Shown: positions 1 to 9,268, counted from the first letter of the stretch. The stretch: DNA of 64,000 bases from Pristimantibacillus sp052113225 (GCF_052113225.1 NZ_JBFRCT010000008.1:62001-126000), one strand, 5' to 3'. The notes: generated by a model from the letters alone, not told the origin. Translations and numbers: made by a program.

Positions 1-33
1 TATACAGCGGTCGGCGCGGTGTCAGCTAAGTAG
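1..33 (+). CDS. 3' end of an upstream gene, possibly a sugar ABC permease
   Basis: Frame 1 is open from the window edge and stops at TAG 31-33, giving the tail YTAVGAVSAK. Carbohydrate ABC permeases of the YtcP type usually end in a similar Gly-Ala-Val-Lys motif, as do the permeases ending at 9059 and 57870 here. Ten residues cannot prove identity; this is an inference from the tail motif and the neighbourhood. Confidence 0.3.
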   Translation, partial: YTAVGAVSAK

Positions 34-73
34 GAGGCAGCTCTAAGAAGGGGGATTCATGTGGGGGATGCAA

Positions 74-88
74 TTGAATGCGCTTGCA
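74..88 (+). promoter_or_regulatory. cre-like CcpA site upstream of the first regulator operon
   Basis: TTGAATGCGCTTGCA fits the relaxed cre consensus WTGNAANCGNWNNCW with one mismatch (T for A at position 79). It lies about 135 bp before the shared element at 211-250. Catabolite repression of a xylan-sensing operon would make sense, but the distance from the start codon is large. Confidence 0.4.
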
Positions 89-110
89 AGAACGAGTTTA
101 CTACTTGGGA

Positions 111-129
111 ACAGGTGATGAACACCTGT
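111..129. repeat. Perfect short inverted repeat in the leader region
   Basis: ACAGGTG and CACCTGT form seven-base perfect arms around ATGAA. No T-run follows, so it is not an intrinsic terminator. It could be an operator or a leader hairpin. The rest of 34-341 holds the cre-like site at 74-88 and the conserved element at 211-250; I see no gene there. Confidence 0.35.
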
Positions 130-210
130 CTAATTATGGGGCTTAACCCGCTTAACGATATAACAGCGGCAGGCAGCCCAAACGGCTGTACAGTCATTTT
201 TCTGCTCAAC

Positions 211-250
211 AAGTAAACAACGGGTAAGGAAATAAAGAGATGTGTATTGT
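211..250 (+). promoter_or_regulatory. 40-bp conserved promoter element, copy 1
   Basis: The 40 bases match 9152-9191 at 38 positions (differences at the 18th and 21st bases). Both copies lie upstream of operons carrying a YesMN-type sensor system. The element begins AAGTAAACAACGGGTAA and ends TGTGTATTGT; the terminal TATTGT could be a -10 hexamer, with activator binding replacing a good -35. Conservation this long outside genes suggests a shared regulator site. Confidence 0.6.
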
Positions 251-341
251 TTAACCCTACTGCTGGCCAGATAATTAAACATATCATCTCGAAAGCGGTT
301 GCAAGGTAAGCTGACTTCTTGATAAAGTGCAGGTGTTAATG

Positions 342-1910
342 ATGTACAAAGCAATAGTAGTGGACGACGAGCCCTATATGCTGGAAGCCTGGGAAACGCT
401 GATTGACTGGCAGGCGTTCGGCTATCAATTATGTGGAACGGCAAAAGACGGTGAAGAGGCGCTTGCTTTAATTAAGACAAACGAGCCGGATCTGGTTATG
501 ACAGACATTCAGATGCCCGTACTGGATGGTATTGAACTAATACGTGTGATGAAAGAGGAGCTTAGACTGGAAGCCAGGACCGTTATCGTAAGCGGTTATT
601 CGGAATTTACTTATGCACAGCAAGCGCTGCGCTATCAGGTTGATCATTATGTACTCAAGCCCTTAATGCTGAAGGAGATTCACAGCATTCTCACGGAACT
701 GAAGGAAGAGCTGGATAAAGCGCTATTAGCCAAGGAAGAAGTTAAGAGAGAGAGAGCTGCGGTGGAAGCAGCCACAATTTTAAGACTGGCCAAATGCGGC
801 GGAGCTGCTGCTGTCGCTGCTGCTGAACGGATGCTCGAAGTAGAAGGGGATTCACAGGTGACCCTACTTTTGGCTGAATCTGCTGATCAGACAAATCGAA
901 GCGGGGATAGCCAGTCTGAAGCAGAGACTCTGTCCATTGCAGTCCAACTCCAGCAATATGTTAGTCATATATTCCACGATGACAGCATTCGGATGTGGCT
1001 GTTCGAAGATGGTCCGGAGCGTGCGGGACTACTTGTCGTGAATGAACAGCTGGAGCAGGAGAAATGGGAGACAGCTCTATCACTTGTTGCAGCTGCGCAG
1101 CCAGTCTTGCTGGAAGAGCTGACGGTTTATAGCAGCGCGAGTTCTTGCAAGCTGTCAGAATTGCATGAGCTGTACAGCCAAATGTTAGAATCTCGCCGCA
1201 ATACACAATTTTTCGTGAAATCCGGTCTTTTGGTGTGCCGCAAACATGAACACGATAACTGCAAATTGGTGGACATAACAAGCATTGCTCAAGAGCTGCT
1301 TAATCATATAGAAGCTGGTGATGCTGACCGCATACAGTCGACCGTTGATCGCATGCATGCAAGTTATGAAGGTACGCCATTCACGTACGGCTGGCTGCAA
1401 GGAGCTCTTGAGTATCTTTGTGGTGAACTGCTGCGAAGATCTGAGGAGGAGAAAGATGAGTCCGGTTGGCTGCTGAATTGGTGCAAGGAAACGACAGGTA
1501 CAAAGTACTGGACAAGCGAGCGGCTTAAGGCGAAGTGTATGGAGGTATCGGTGCATGTAAGGCACCGGAATGAACCAGCTCGTGCAGTGGAAAGAATCAT
1601 TGCTGAAGCGATTACCTACTTGAAAAACCATTACCAGGAAAAGATGCAAATACTAGATGTGGCTGATCTGTTCCATCTGAATCCGGTTTATTTCGGGCAG
1701 CAGTTCAAACGGACGACAGGTACCAGCTTTCATGATTTTATTCACAATCTTCGGATTGACGAAGCGAAAAAGTTGATCAGGAGAACGGATTTGAGGCTTT
1801 CCGACATTGCCAGAATGCTCGGCTATCACAGTACGGAATATTTTACCGTCAAATTTAAAGCGCTTACAGGGAAGCTGCCTTCCGCTTACAAAAATGCTTG
1901 TCAGAGGTGA
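342..1910 (+). CDS. YesN-like response regulator (AraC-type), first of two in the operon
   Basis: A receiver domain (residues 1-120) has the acidic pair D8-D9, phosphoacceptor D55 in VMTDIQMP and K106 in the LKP motif, so it should be phosphorylatable. A long linker follows, then two AraC helix-turn-helix units at about 420-520 (YFGQQFKRTTG and later IARMLGYHSTEYF). The gene opens an operon with the sensor kinase at 1916, a second regulator, a solute-binding lipoprotein and two permeases, so it probably activates oligosaccharide uptake. I chose ATG 342 because AGGTG at 331-335 is six bases upstream; GTG 327 and ATG 339 are also in frame. The family resembles Bacillus YesN. Confidence 0.9.
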   Translation: MYKAIVVDDEPYMLEAWETLIDWQAFGYQLCGTAKDGEEALALIKTNEPDLVMTDIQMPVLDGIELIRVMKEELRLEARTVIVSGYSEFTYAQQALRYQVDHYVLKPLMLKEIHSILTELKEELDKALLAKEEVKRERAAVEAATILRLAKCGGAAAVAAAERMLEVEGDSQVTLLLAESADQTNRSGDSQSEAETLSIAVQLQQYVSHIFHDDSIRMWLFEDGPERAGLLVVNEQLEQEKWETALSLVAAAQPVLLEELTVYSSASSCKLSELHELYSQMLESRRNTQFFVKSGLLVCRKHEHDNCKLVDITSIAQELLNHIEAGDADRIQSTVDRMHASYEGTPFTYGWLQGALEYLCGELLRRSEEEKDESGWLLNWCKETTGTKYWTSERLKAKCMEVSVHVRHRNEPARAVERIIAEAITYLKNHYQEKMQILDVADLFHLNPVYFGQQFKRTTGTSFHDFIHNLRIDEAKKLIRRTDLRLSDIARMLGYHSTEYFTVKFKALTGKLPSAYKNACQR

Positions 1911-1915
1911 CTGAT

Positions 1916-3700
1916 ATGGACGGCAGAAAGCATGGGATTATTGGTATTAATGATATCCCGCTGAAATACAAGTTCCTTCTTATTTATTTACTATGTGTGC
2001 TGCTTCCGATCGTAACCATCAATCTCTTTTTCTATCAACGAAATTCGGAAGATATTAAGATACGTGAGCAGGACAATTTGCGCAAATCGATAGAACGAGC
2101 GTCCGGTGAGCTTCTTGGCATGATTGACGAGAGCGTCGCGCTCAGTCGATCCATTGGCAGTGATGATTCGCTCTATGAGGTGCTGGACCGGACTTATGAT
2201 TCCCCCAGTGATTATTATGAGGTGTACAACGGATTACTGCGAGACCGGTTAACTCGTTATATGTCTGAGAATATTGTGGAGGCTCGTATTTATACAGGTA
2301 ATCCTACGATTCAGACTGGTGCAAACTATTATGTGATGGACCATTCGGCTGATGAGGATTCCTGGATCAAGCCGCTTCAGCAATCTAATGGCAACATTAT
2401 AGTAGCGGCCTATTACGAGAGTGCAGGATTTAGTCCTGGCAAACGAATCAGCGTTATTAGCAAGATGAATACGTACACTTCATTTTCAAAATACCCCAAA
2501 TATTTACGTATTGACTTAAATGTAGATAAAATTAATCGCATTCTTGATCGTGAGCTGGACAGTCTTCAGCTTCGTCTGATGGATGGCCGGAACCGGGTAG
2601 TTGCTGTTAGCAGCGGACTACAAAGTCCTGATTTGTCTAACCGGGAAGAGCTGCTGGTTCAAGAGCCGGTGGCAAGCAGCGACTATACCATTGAACATAC
2701 GCTGGGAGATGTCAGTTATGCAAAGGGATGGAAGCTCACAGGAATTGCAGATACGCGGCGGATAGACAAGCTGCTGGAGGATGCGCACCGTTCCATCATT
2801 TGGCTAGCTGTGATTAGTACGGTACTACCGTCTTTACTTATATTTATTATTTTCCGTTCCTATCATTATCGGGTGAAGAAGTTATCCAGACATATGCAGA
2901 AAGTAAGGAACGAGAAATTCGAGCTCATTGACATTCAGGAAGGCCGAGATGAAATTGGAGGTTTAATTCATACCTTTAATGTCATGACTGGCAAAATTAC
3001 AACGCTGATTAATGATGTATATAAGCTGGAGATCCGTCAAAAGAGTATGGAGCTTGAGCAGGTACGGACAGAGCTGTCGATGCTGCAAAGCCAGATGAAC
3101 CCTCATTTCCTCTTCAATACCTTAAATGCACTGCTGATCGTCTGCATGAAGAAAGGCTATTGCGAGGTAACAGAAATAATCAGTAATCTGTCGCTGTTAA
3201 TGCGCCAGCTACTGCGGAGCGCGGACGGTCTTGTGACGCTGGAGGAGGAACTTCAATTCACTACGATGTACCTGCAAATCGAGAAGTTCCGTTTTGGCGA
3301 TCAGTTCGACTATCATTTTGAGATTGATCCGGAATCACTCTCCATGAAAATCCCAAGAATGAGCATTCAGCCGCTTGTCGAGAATGCCTGCAAGCACGGT
3401 TTGCAGGTCAGAAAAGGGAACAGGCTGATTCATGTTACCTCTAAGGTTAGTGACCGAGCTCTTGAAATCAAGGTAATCGATAATGGAGTCGGGATGGATG
3501 AGAGAAAGCTGCAGCAGCTGATGGATAGAGTAAGAAACGATCAGGATATGGAAGGTCATGTCGGTATCCGCAATGTATACCGTAGACTAGAGCTGTTCTA
3601 CCACGAGAATGTCCGTTTTCTGATCAGCAGTAATCCTGATAACGGAACGGCAGCTGGATTCCACATTCCTTTATCCAAACTTGAGCCTGTAAAGGAATAG
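1916..3700 (+). CDS. YesM-like sensor histidine kinase
   Basis: Membrane sensor kinase, partner of the adjacent regulators. It has a first membrane segment near residues 17-38, a large extracytoplasmic sensing region, a second membrane segment near 296-315, a HAMP region, the His_kinase block SQMNPHFLFNTL with phosphorylated H397, and a complete GHKL ATP-binding domain (ENACKHG, IDNGVGM, VGIRNVYRRL). The preceding gene stops at 1910 and GAGGTG at 1904-1909 is six bases before ATG 1916; an upstream TTG at 1898 is less well placed. It probably responds to xylo-oligosaccharides or the loaded binding protein, by analogy with its operon. Confidence 0.9.
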   Translation: MDGRKHGIIGINDIPLKYKFLLIYLLCVLLPIVTINLFFYQRNSEDIKIREQDNLRKSIERASGELLGMIDESVALSRSIGSDDSLYEVLDRTYDSPSDYYEVYNGLLRDRLTRYMSENIVEARIYTGNPTIQTGANYYVMDHSADEDSWIKPLQQSNGNIIVAAYYESAGFSPGKRISVISKMNTYTSFSKYPKYLRIDLNVDKINRILDRELDSLQLRLMDGRNRVVAVSSGLQSPDLSNREELLVQEPVASSDYTIEHTLGDVSYAKGWKLTGIADTRRIDKLLEDAHRSIIWLAVISTVLPSLLIFIIFRSYHYRVKKLSRHMQKVRNEKFELIDIQEGRDEIGGLIHTFNVMTGKITTLINDVYKLEIRQKSMELEQVRTELSMLQSQMNPHFLFNTLNALLIVCMKKGYCEVTEIISNLSLLMRQLLRSADGLVTLEEELQFTTMYLQIEKFRFGDQFDYHFEIDPESLSMKIPRMSIQPLVENACKHGLQVRKGNRLIHVTSKVSDRALEIKVIDNGVGMDERKLQQLMDRVRNDQDMEGHVGIRNVYRRLELFYHENVRFLISSNPDNGTAAGFHIPLSKLEPVKE

Positions 3701-3714
3701 AAGGAGGCAAATAC

Positions 3715-5271
3715 ATGTATAAAGTTCTGCTGGTAGATGACGAACCCATTGCAATTGAAGGCCTTGAGATGCTTATTAATTGGGCAGAGTACGGTTTTCA
3801 TATTGAAGCCGCTTGTAATAATGGGGAGGATGCGATGAACCATATCCGGAATTATAAGCCGGATCTCGTCGTTACAGATATTCAAATGCCGGTCCTAAAT
3901 GGACTGGAGCTGATTGAGCAGACTCGCACCATGGGCAATCATTCAACGATGTTCGTTATTACAAGCGGATACAACAATTTCGACTATGCAAAGAGAGCGA
4001 TTCGCCTTGGTGTTTCGCATTATTTGACAAAACCTATTAATAGTAAGGAAGCAAATGCGGTACTGCTGCAATTGCAGGAGACGCTTGAGGAGCGGGAACG
4101 TCAACACCTAATTAAGGCCAGTGCAGATCGGTGCGCAACTAAACGTGCTTTATCTCGGCTTCTGTTCAACAGAGTGGAGAAAGAGAGACTTGAGGCTAAA
4201 GAGCTGCTGCAGAGAGTTGCAGGACAGGTGGATGAATGGATCTGCATGCAGCTTATTGCGGATACTGAAAGTCTAGGTAATGCGCGTGAGGCAGCCCACC
4301 AGTTTTCTGTTCAGCAGGATTTGTGCTACTTGATTGATGGGGATAAGGATGAGCTGGGCCTGGTAATCGGACTTCAGACGTGCGGCGAATCCGCTGACAG
4401 GCAAGGGCGCATACATGAGTATGCGGACCGGCTGCTGCAAACCGTGAAGAACAGGGTCCATGGAAAAGTCGGAATAGCGGTCGGCAACAGCGCCAGCAGC
4501 CTGGATGAATTGTTCATGTCCTGGGAGAGCGCTGAGGAAGCCGGCCGTNTTTTATTTTTNAGCGAGACAGAGATTGTTCTCTGTGAAGATATCCAGGTAA
4601 GCCGATTCTCCAATGATTCCAGTTTTCTGAAAGCAGCGGATTCAATTATTGAAATGCTGGAGAGTGGCGATGAGGGAGATTTGGAATTATCGATCCATGA
4701 GGCCTATTGTAATTTCAAGTCTAACCGAACAATTCCTGAACTAGTCAGTATCTTTTGTACCCAGGTTATGATGCGCTGTGCGGCTGTGTATAAGGAGCTT
4801 GGAGGTAATCCAGATGAACTGCTTGTTGGGTTCGGACAGAGGTTAAGTGCTTCAGGAAACGGGAATTTGTATGAAATGGCCGTTGCCTTGACTAGCTTTT
4901 GCCTGAAGAGCCAGAAGGGGATTCGGCTGTTACAGGAGAAGAATACGGGCGGAACAGCGGTGAAGGTAGCAGAATTTCTTAATCAGAATTACAGGGATCC
5001 CTTGACGATCAAAGATATTGCAGAACGCTTTTATATGAATCCGGTCTATCTGGGACAGCTGTTTGCGAAGAAATACGGCAAAGGAATTGTTGATTACATT
5101 CATGATCTGCGCATGGAGGAAGCTAAGCAGCAATTAGTCGAAACGGATCAGGCCTTGTATATAATCGGAGAAAAGCTTGGCTACAGCAGCTATCAATATT
5201 TTATGAAGCAGTTCGAGAAGCGGGTGCTCATGAAGCCGGCAGATTATAGGAGCCACTATAAAACCACTTAA
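3715..5271 (+). CDS. Second YesN-like response regulator of the operon
   Basis: Full receiver domain: acidic pair D8-D9, phosphoacceptor D55 in VVTDIQMP, K106 in LTKPI. Two AraC-type helix-turn-helix units lie at about residues 415-515. AAGGAGG sits eight bases before ATG. It follows the kinase by 14 bp, so one kinase is flanked by two intact regulators. Two undetermined bases occur: 4549 makes a codon NTT (Phe, Leu, Ile or Val) and 4560 makes TTN (Phe or Leu). Both keep the frame open and fall in the variable middle region. The lipoprotein gene starts 102 bp downstream behind a cre site. Confidence 0.9.
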   Translation: MYKVLLVDDEPIAIEGLEMLINWAEYGFHIEAACNNGEDAMNHIRNYKPDLVVTDIQMPVLNGLELIEQTRTMGNHSTMFVITSGYNNFDYAKRAIRLGVSHYLTKPINSKEANAVLLQLQETLEERERQHLIKASADRCATKRALSRLLFNRVEKERLEAKELLQRVAGQVDEWICMQLIADTESLGNAREAAHQFSVQQDLCYLIDGDKDELGLVIGLQTCGESADRQGRIHEYADRLLQTVKNRVHGKVGIAVGNSASSLDELFMSWESAEEAGRXLFXSETEIVLCEDIQVSRFSNDSSFLKAADSIIEMLESGDEGDLELSIHEAYCNFKSNRTIPELVSIFCTQVMMRCAAVYKELGGNPDELLVGFGQRLSASGNGNLYEMAVALTSFCLKSQKGIRLLQEKNTGGTAVKVAEFLNQNYRDPLTIKDIAERFYMNPVYLGQLFAKKYGKGIVDYIHDLRMEEAKQQLVETDQALYIIGEKLGYSSYQYFMKQFEKRVLMKPADYRSHYKTT

Positions 5272-5304
5272 TTATGGGGGTTAAAAATCTAAAGTATGCG
5301 TATG

Positions 5305-5319
5305 TTGCAAGCGTATTCA
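5305..5319 (+). promoter_or_regulatory. cre (CcpA) site before the first importer
   Basis: TTGCAAGCGTATTCA matches the consensus WTGNAANCGNWNNCW at every fixed position. It lies 55 bp upstream of the solute-binding protein ATG at 5374, within the gap after the regulator genes. It suggests carbon catabolite control of the transport genes separately from the sensor genes. Confidence 0.65.
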
Positions 5320-5373
5320 TTTCTTCATAATAAAGAAGCAAGGACATAAGGAATTTAAAGGAGGAGCAATAAA

Positions 5374-7080
5374 ATGGGGGTAATGAAAAGAAAGACGCTG
5401 TTAACCACGATGTCGCTTACACTTGCACTTAGCTTGACACTTGCGGGCTGCAGCGGCGGTAATAACAACAATGGCAAAGAATCTCCGACAGCTTCAAGCA
5501 ATGCAACATCTGGTTCTGCAAACACGGCAACGGATAAGAAAGAGCAAATTACGATTTCGGCCTTTTTGGGTTCACCAAGTCAGGCGCCTACAGCAGATAA
5601 TCGGATTTACAAAAAGATTCAAGATGAGCTTGGGGTTAAGCTCAATATGGAAATGCTGGTAGGCGATCTGCAGCAAAAGCTGGGGGTTATGATTGCCGGC
5701 GGCGAATACCCGGATCTGATCACGGCCGATACAAAACTTGTAGCTGCAAAGGCGGTTATTCCGCTGGAGGATTTGATTGAGCAGTATGCACCTAATCTAA
5801 AAGCACACTATGCTGGTGTATGGAACAAGATGAAGGACTCCAGCGACGGTCATATTTATTGGCTGCCGAACTACGGCGTTCAGCAAGGCGAAGTTCATTC
5901 CAACTCCTATTCCGGTCCGGCCTTCTGGATTCAGAAAGATATTTTGAAGGAAGCAGGCTATCCAACTCCGAAGACACTTGACGAATATCTTACTCTCATT
6001 CGCAATTACGCGGCCAAGCATCCGACAACAAGCGACGGTCAACCGACTATCGGCTTCACAACTCTTGCATTCGACTGGCGGACCTTCGGGCTGCTGAATG
6101 CACCTGAGCATCTGACAGGACATCCGAACGACGGTGGTGTTGTGGTCGATAACGATGTAGCTTCCGTTTTCGCCGATAAGGATATTGCGAAGCGCTACTA
6201 TAAAGAACTGAACGGCCTTTATAACGAAGGTCTGATGGATAAAGAGGCATTTGTTCAGAACTACGATCAATACCTGGCCAAAATCTCGACCGGCCGCGTA
6301 CTTGGCATGTTTGACCAGCACTGGAACTTCCAGGCGGGTGAAGATACGCTTGTTTCCCAGAACAAGATCGGTGAGACGTATGTCGGTTTCCCACTTGTTT
6401 ATGATGCAGGTACCAAAGATTATTATTGGGATCGTGCTTTGCCTAACTTGAATAACGGTTTTGGCATCAGCAAGGATGCTAAAGATCCGGTTGCAATTAT
6501 TAAGTTCCTTGATGCCCTTATGAGCGAGGAATGGCAAAAAACGTTGTCATGGGGTGAAGAAGGCGTTGACTATATGGTAGGCGACGATGGAAAGTTCTAC
6601 CGTACCGAAGAACAACGTAAGCAGCAACAGGATCCTACCTGGAAGCTGGCAAACAAAGCAGATGCCTTCTACGCTGCATCACCGAAGATGGAAGGCAGCT
6701 TCAGTGACGGTAATGCAACAGATGCTGGCAGCCAGCCACAGGAATTCTATGATTCGCTTAAACCGGAAGATAAAGAACTGCTGGACGCTTACAAGTTCAA
6801 AACCTGGACAGATTTCTTCTCTGCACCGCCAGAAAACCGGGTTGACTATCCAGCATGGCAGGTCGATCTGATTGACGGCTCGGACGCATCTGTTGCCAAC
6901 AAGAAGATGACAGATTCATCGCTTAAGTTTTTGCCGAAAGCCATTATGGCGAAGCCTGAGAAGTTCGACGCAGTATGGCAAGAGTATGTCAACGACTACA
7001 AGAAAATTAACGTCAAGGCGTACGAAGACCGTATTAACGAGCAGCTGCAATGGCGGACTCAGAACTGGACTAGCAAATAA
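5374..7080 (+). CDS. LplA-like extracellular sugar-binding lipoprotein
   Basis: Solute receptor of the first carbohydrate importer. The signal peptide ends in LTLAGC, with lipidated Cys at residue 26, followed by a Ser/Asn/Gly-rich linker to about residue 55 and a family 1 solute-binding domain to the end (568 residues, slightly longer than Bacillus LplA). AAAGGAGGAG precedes ATG 5374. It is followed by two permease genes, with a strong hairpin between, and no ATPase. Xylan-derived aldouronates or xylo-oligosaccharides are likely ligands from the surrounding GH10 and GH43 genes, but the sequence does not show specificity. Confidence 0.92.
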   Translation: MGVMKRKTLLTTMSLTLALSLTLAGCSGGNNNNGKESPTASSNATSGSANTATDKKEQITISAFLGSPSQAPTADNRIYKKIQDELGVKLNMEMLVGDLQQKLGVMIAGGEYPDLITADTKLVAAKAVIPLEDLIEQYAPNLKAHYAGVWNKMKDSSDGHIYWLPNYGVQQGEVHSNSYSGPAFWIQKDILKEAGYPTPKTLDEYLTLIRNYAAKHPTTSDGQPTIGFTTLAFDWRTFGLLNAPEHLTGHPNDGGVVVDNDVASVFADKDIAKRYYKELNGLYNEGLMDKEAFVQNYDQYLAKISTGRVLGMFDQHWNFQAGEDTLVSQNKIGETYVGFPLVYDAGTKDYYWDRALPNLNNGFGISKDAKDPVAIIKFLDALMSEEWQKTLSWGEEGVDYMVGDDGKFYRTEEQRKQQQDPTWKLANKADAFYAASPKMEGSFSDGNATDAGSQPQEFYDSLKPEDKELLDAYKFKTWTDFFSAPPENRVDYPAWQVDLIDGSDASVANKKMTDSSLKFLPKAIMAKPEKFDAVWQEYVNDYKKINVKAYEDRINEQLQWRTQNWTSK

Positions 7081-7098
7081 AAAGAAAATAGGATGAAG

Positions 7099-7133
7099 TG
7101 CCGGAAGCAAAGGCAAAGCTTTTGCTTCCGGCA
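7099..7133 (+). other. Intercistronic hairpin between binding protein and permease genes
   Basis: Thirteen-base perfect arms TGCCGGAAGCAAA and TTTGCTTCCGGCA enclose a nine-base loop. There is no T-run after it, and the permease ribosome binding site follows. Such hairpins commonly protect the 3' end of a binding-protein message and lower expression of the permeases; that role is inferred. Confidence 0.75.
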
Positions 7134-7173
7134 GTCACTCTATATGAAGGATCGGAACAAGGAGGAGAGAAAG

Positions 7174-8139
7174 ATGGCGAGTACCCCGGAGATAATGACA
7201 TCAAAGCCGTCTGCGAAAGCCGGCACCAAGTTATCGGTAATGAAACGGATGCGTGGCCAGAAGCAGCTCATGCTGATGTCGCTGCCTATAATGATTTACG
7301 TAGTAATTTTCTCTTATTACCCCATTTGGGGCTGGACTATGGCTTTTCAAAATTACAGTCCAGCAAAACATTTCTCCGAGCAGCAATGGGTAGGTTTCAA
7401 GCAATTTAAATTTTTGTTCAGTGATGAAACGTTCCTGCGGGTTCTCCGCAACACGATTGGTATGAGCGTTATTAATATGGTGTTTGGTTTCGTAACAGCG
7501 ATTGTATTTGCCATATTGCTTAATGAAATTAAGAACAAGCTGTATAAACGCACCATACAGACCATTTCTTATCTGCCTCACTTCTTATCATGGATCATTG
7601 TAACTGGCATTGTTGCCAATACGCTGTCGGTAGATGGCGGGATCGTGAATGATGTACTAATGAAGCTTGGCTTTATTAATGAACCAATTATGTGGCTGAG
7701 TAAGCCTCATTATTTCTGGGGAATCGTAGCTGGATCCCATGTATGGAAAGAAGTTGGTTGGAATGCCATTATCTATCTTGCGGCTATTACGTCCATCGAT
7801 CCTTCCCTGTATGAAGCAGCGGAAATCGACGGGGCTAACCGATATAAGAAAATGATGCATATTACTCTTCCGGGTATCAAATCCATCGTTATTATTTTGC
7901 TAATTATGAACCTCGGTTGGATTCTTGAAGCAGGCTTTGAGGTCCAGTACCTGTTAGGTAACGGGGTTGTTATAGACTGGTCGCAGACGATTGATATTTT
8001 CGTACTGAAGTATGGTTTGCAGCTCGGAAACTACTCGCTTGCGACAGCAGCGGGCATCTTCAAAACAGCCGTTAGTATTACTCTTATTTTTGCAGCTAAT
8101 AAAATCGCCCAGCGTTTCGGCGAAGACAGACTGATATAG
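7174..8139 (+). CDS. LplB-type sugar ABC transporter permease
   Basis: Inner-membrane subunit of the first importer, 321 residues from ATG 7174. There are six predicted membrane segments, the first at QLMLMSLPIMIYVVIFSYYP, and the EAA coupling loop (YEAAEIDGANRYKKMMHITLPG) expected to touch the ATPase. AAGGAGGAG lies just before ATG 7174. The frame is open back to 7093, but that stretch encodes the hairpin at 7099-7133 and is not coding. It pairs with the permease at 8154. Confidence 0.92.
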   Translation: MASTPEIMTSKPSAKAGTKLSVMKRMRGQKQLMLMSLPIMIYVVIFSYYPIWGWTMAFQNYSPAKHFSEQQWVGFKQFKFLFSDETFLRVLRNTIGMSVINMVFGFVTAIVFAILLNEIKNKLYKRTIQTISYLPHFLSWIIVTGIVANTLSVDGGIVNDVLMKLGFINEPIMWLSKPHYFWGIVAGSHVWKEVGWNAIIYLAAITSIDPSLYEAAEIDGANRYKKMMHITLPGIKSIVIILLIMNLGWILEAGFEVQYLLGNGVVIDWSQTIDIFVLKYGLQLGNYSLATAAGIFKTAVSITLIFAANKIAQRFGEDRLI

Positions 8140-8153
8140 GAGGGCAATCTGAA

Positions 8154-9059
8154 ATGAAAACAAAGCAGCTTCGAGGAGAACCGATTGTCTTCCATTCGTT
8201 TAATACCATTGTCATGATCTTGCTGGCTGTTGTTACCTTATATCCGTTTCTGAATACGCTCGCTGTATCCTTTAATGCCGGTAATGATACGATCCGTGGA
8301 GGCATTTACTTATGGCCGCGCGTTTGGACACAGCAGAACTACACGGCCGTATTTGCAGGCGGAGCGATCTACCATGCATTCTGGATCTCAGTAGCAAGAA
8401 CAGTTATCGCCACGGTGCTCAGCTTATTCCTCACCTCTATGCTGGCCTACACGGTAAGCAGGAAGGAGTATGTGTTCCGCAAGCCGATTACGATCATTAT
8501 CGTGCTTACGATGTACTTTAACGCAGGACTGATCCCTTCTTACTTCCTAATCAAGGATCTGCATCTCTTAAACAGCTTCTACGTCTATATTATTCCAGGA
8601 CTGATCAGCGCCTTTAACATGATTGTCATCCGGACTTATATTCAGACTTTGCCGGAGGGACTAATTGAATCGGCGAAGATAGACGGTGCAGGGGATTTCC
8701 GTACCTTCATCTCTATTATTTTTCCGCTTTGCCAGCCTGTACTGGCGACAGTCGCACTGTTCGTAGCAGTTGGGCAATGGAATTCTTGGTTTGATACATT
8801 CCTGTACGCCTCCTCGAAGGAGAATCTCAGCACTTTGCAATACGAGTTAATGAAGTTGTTATCTTCTTCCATGTTCTCTAACAGCAATGCCGCTGTATCC
8901 AGCAGCGGAAGCGCGATGAACGCCGTACAAAACATGGTGACACCTGTGTCGATCCGGGCTGCGATTACGATCGTATCTGCCTTGCCGATTCTCGTGGTAT
9001 ATCCATTCATGCAAAAGTATTTCGTTCATGGCATGCAGCTTGGAAGCGTGAAGGAATAG
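8154..9059 (+). CDS. YtcP-type sugar ABC transporter permease
   Basis: Second membrane subunit of the first importer, 301 residues with six membrane segments and an EAA loop (IESAKIDGAGDFRTFISIIFPL). The C-terminus GMQLGSVKE is typical of the family. AGGAGGG precedes ATG 8154, 14 bp after the LplB-type gene. A strong terminator follows at 9076-9107, so the operon ends here and no ATP-binding subunit is included. Confidence 0.92.
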   Translation: MKTKQLRGEPIVFHSFNTIVMILLAVVTLYPFLNTLAVSFNAGNDTIRGGIYLWPRVWTQQNYTAVFAGGAIYHAFWISVARTVIATVLSLFLTSMLAYTVSRKEYVFRKPITIIIVLTMYFNAGLIPSYFLIKDLHLLNSFYVYIIPGLISAFNMIVIRTYIQTLPEGLIESAKIDGAGDFRTFISIIFPLCQPVLATVALFVAVGQWNSWFDTFLYASSKENLSTLQYELMKLLSSSMFSNSNAAVSSSGSAMNAVQNMVTPVSIRAAITIVSALPILVVYPFMQKYFVHGMQLGSVKE

Positions 9060-9075
9060 TTTTAACTCCAAATAA

Positions 9076-9107
9076 CCGTGCGGGTAAATAACCTGCACGG
9101 CTTTTTT
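9076..9107 (+). terminator. Intrinsic terminator of the first importer operon
   Basis: CCGTGCGGGT and ACCTGCACGG pair (one G-U) around AAATA, followed by a C and six T. It closes the operon after the permease stop at 9059. Confidence 0.9.
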
Positions 9108-9151
9108 ACTTGAACGCAGCCTGTAATTGCTGTACATTTCATAGTATTAAA

Positions 9152-9191
9152 AAGTAAACAACGGGTAACGACATAAAGAGATGTGTATTGT
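9152..9191 (+). promoter_or_regulatory. 40-bp conserved promoter element, copy 2
   Basis: Matches 211-250 at 38 of 40 positions. It starts 117 bp before the lipoprotein start at 9269, and 119 bp separate copy 1 from GTG 327 (131 bp from the chosen ATG 342), so both copies sit at nearly the same distance from their first gene. It probably makes the two operons members of one regulon. Confidence 0.6.
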
Positions 9192-9268
9192 ATTATCAAG
9201 TGTCAAACAAGATAATGAATATCATACAGCTCGTCGCAGCTGCGCCCGAGTGAAAAGGGGTAATCCTG

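Noticed and set aside
59..118. Nineteen-codon open frame MWGMQLNALARTSLLLGNR with an upstream purine run
   Set aside because: It overlaps the cre-like site and the inverted repeat at 111-129, and its length gives no support beyond chance.
324..332. AAAGTGCAG near the first regulator start
   Set aside because: Only one copy is present and it overlaps the translation start region; a nine-base match is expected by chance at this scale.
5797..6537. Antisense open frame of 246 codons inside the first binding-protein gene
   Set aside because: It lies opposite a clear family 1 binding protein, lacks a binding site and shows no domain.
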